A stretch of 5,809 nucleotides of DNA from Bacteroidia bacterium (GTDB lineage Bacteria > Bacteroidota > Bacteroidia > Cytophagales > Cyclobacteriaceae), in the NCBI GenBank assembly GCA_012031955.1, contig JAAURZ010000181.1, forward strand, positions 1-5,809, given 5' to 3'. The notes below the pieces were generated by a model. The model saw only the letters and a program-made list of their open reading frames with translations. It was not told the DNA's origin and did no database searches. A program made the position numbers and the translations under genes. This document shows, piece after piece, positions 4,788-5,809 of the stretch. Numbering within the stretch: position 1 is the stretch's first letter; each line of letters begins with the position of its first letter.

Positions 4788-5639
4788 ATGCGCGCAATCT
4801 GGAAGGGTCACATTCAATTTTCATTGGTCACAATCCCGGTAAGGGTTTACAACGCCATCGATACAGGGCAAACCATTAGTTTCAACCTGCTGTCGAAAGA
4901 AGGTCACAACCCGGTGAGCTACGAAAAGAAAGACAAGGTAACGGGCGAGCCGCTCAAGAACGACGACATCGTGAAAGGCTATCAATACGAGCCTGGTCAG
5001 TTTGTAATCATTGAGCAAGAGGACCTGGAAAAAGTGAGGCTGAAAAGCACCAAAGTGATTGAGATTGAAGGATTCGTAATGCGCGAAGAGGTGCATCCCA
5101 CACTCTATGAAGCGCCCTACTTTCTTGGGCCCGATGGCGACGTGGCTGCAAAGACCTACGGCCTGCTTTCGGAAACGCTGAAAGAGTCTGGCAAGATTGC
5201 GGTGGGCAAAATAGTGTTGCGCGACCGCGAGACACCCGTGTTGCTAAGCCCGCACGAAGGCGGCATCATCATGTACAGGCTGCGTTTCCCGCAGGAGGTG
5301 CGCAGCATGCGCGAGGTTCCTCAACTTATAGATGTAAAAACCGACAAAGACCAACTCAAACTGGCCAAGACACTGGTCGACTCCATGACCACCAAGTTTG
5401 CGCAGATTGAAATGAAAGACCACTACTACGACGCGCTCAAGAATATCATCGACGCCAAGGTGCAAGGCAAGGAGATTGTGACCGTGACCGAAGAGGAACC
5501 GGAAGTAGTCGACATCATGACAGCCTTGAAGGCCAGCATTGAGGCCAGCAAGAAGCCGATGCAAAAAGCAAAAGGCAAAGCCGCACAAGAAGAAAAAGAA
5601 GAGAAAAAGACCCGGACCGCCCGTCGCAAGGCAAGTTGA
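4788..5639 (+). CDS. ku: Bacterial Ku, DNA end-binding protein of NHEJ
   Basis: 283 residues, normal for bacterial Ku. The start MRAIWKGHIQFSLVTIPVRVY is the conserved opening of the family. Further family stretches are DIVKGYQYEPGQFVII (60-75), then LYEAPYFLGPDG and the core ending near residue 245. Bacterial Ku forms a homodimeric ring that loads on double-strand DNA ends and recruits LigD for end joining. In many members the segment after the first strands carries a Cys pair (CxxCG type); here it reads SYEKKDKVTGEPL (44-56) with no Cys. The tail from about 254 is rich in Lys, Glu and Arg, ending TRTARRKAS, as in the basic DNA-contacting extensions of many Ku proteins. LigD is often adjacent in other genomes but is not within this window. 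The start is well supported because the protein opens with the family's own N-terminus. Confidence 0.97.
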   Translation: MRAIWKGHIQFSLVTIPVRVYNAIDTGQTISFNLLSKEGHNPVSYEKKDKVTGEPLKNDDIVKGYQYEPGQFVIIEQEDLEKVRLKSTKVIEIEGFVMREEVHPTLYEAPYFLGPDGDVAAKTYGLLSETLKESGKIAVGKIVLRDRETPVLLSPHEGGIIMYRLRFPQEVRSMREVPQLIDVKTDKDQLKLAKTLVDSMTTKFAQIEMKDHYYDALKNIIDAKVQGKEIVTVTEEEPEVVDIMTALKASIEASKKPMQKAKGKAAQEEKEEKKTRTARRKAS

Positions 5640-5650
5640 TTGGCCTTGTG
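5625..5650 (+). terminator. Weak hairpin over the end of the Ku gene
   Basis: CAAGGC (5627-5632) pairs with GCCTTG (5643-5648) across a 10-base loop holding the Ku stop codon; a wobble and one more pair extend the stem to about 8 bp. Only a short ATTTCCC follows, with a T5 run about 20 bases later, so termination here is possible but uncertain. Confidence 0.3.
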
Positions 5651-5748
5651 ATTTCCCAGCAAGCACTTCATTCTTTTTAGCCTTCCCATTGCGCGTTCGC
5701 CTTCCATCATGGCAAATTTTAATTCGTCATTCGCGACAGTTCGCACAT

Positions 5749-5768
5749 GCCGACCTTTCAAGGTCAGC
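5749..5768. repeat. GACCTT-TC-AAGGTC palindrome downstream of Ku
   Basis: A perfect 6-bp dyad (5752-5757 with 5760-5765) around two bases, extended by GC on each side after one mismatch. No T-run follows on either strand. It is 110 bases beyond the Ku stop in a stretch with no convincing gene, so it might be an operator, part of a terminator for a gene beyond the right edge, or chance. Confidence 0.4.
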
Positions 5769-5809
5769 TGTTGCCATCTAAAGGTTTGATTTTCAGCAGA
5801 GTCATCCTG

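Noticed and set aside
5709..5789. 26-codon plus-strand frame starting MANFNSSFATV
   Set aside because: Too short, no promoter or start signal, and no recognisable feature.
5426..5809. Minus-strand frame open from the right edge into the Ku gene, with a protein-like stretch over about 5640-5760
   Set aside because: It would overlap Ku by more than 200 bases antisense, turns into Phe/Ser/Leu-rich shadow sequence there, and matches no family I recognise.

Overview
The window looks like chromosomal DNA of a Bacteroidota, probably a Cytophagales or Chitinophagales type. Four things point there: a BlaI repressor with an ATGA-overlapped M56 peptidase gene, a LytS-type kinase with a LytTR regulator, starts without clear Shine-Dalgarno sequences, and several upstream regions resembling the Bacteroidota -33 TTTG / -7 TAnnTTTG promoter. 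No RNA genes, insertion sequences, CRISPR arrays or origin were seen. The assignment rests on reading the proteins, not on a database search.

Layout. 1-482 (minus): start of an M56/BlaR1-like membrane peptidase gene and, upstream of it in the same operon, a BlaI/MecI repressor. 483-689: divergent spacer with a two-dyad candidate BlaI operator over the repressor promoter. 690-1187 (plus): a small TPM-domain lipoprotein. 1347-1798 (plus): an exported Dabb-domain protein whose frame is broken at a TATATATA run. 1795-1827: a hairpin between convergent genes. 1837-2709 (minus): an exported alpha/beta hydrolase. 2710-2945: divergent control region with TGACCA repeats in 21-bp register. 2946-4674 (plus): LytS-type histidine kinase and LytTR response regulator, overlapping by 8 bp. 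4675-4787: Ku promoter region with a 7-bp inverted repeat. 4788-5639 (plus): bacterial Ku. 5640-5809: no convincing gene.

How the parts may work together. M56 and BlaI form a signal-transducing protease and repressor pair that probably controls its own promoter. The LytS/LytTR pair is a complete two-component system; the 21-bp repeats lie just upstream of a candidate promoter for the divergent hydrolase, so that hydrolase is a reasonable guess as its target. Ku belongs to non-homologous end joining; its usual partner LigD is not in the window. The strongest unusual signals are the dinucleotide-repeat frameshift in the Dabb gene, the two operator dyads and the phased repeats. I see no clear evidence of a wholly new system.
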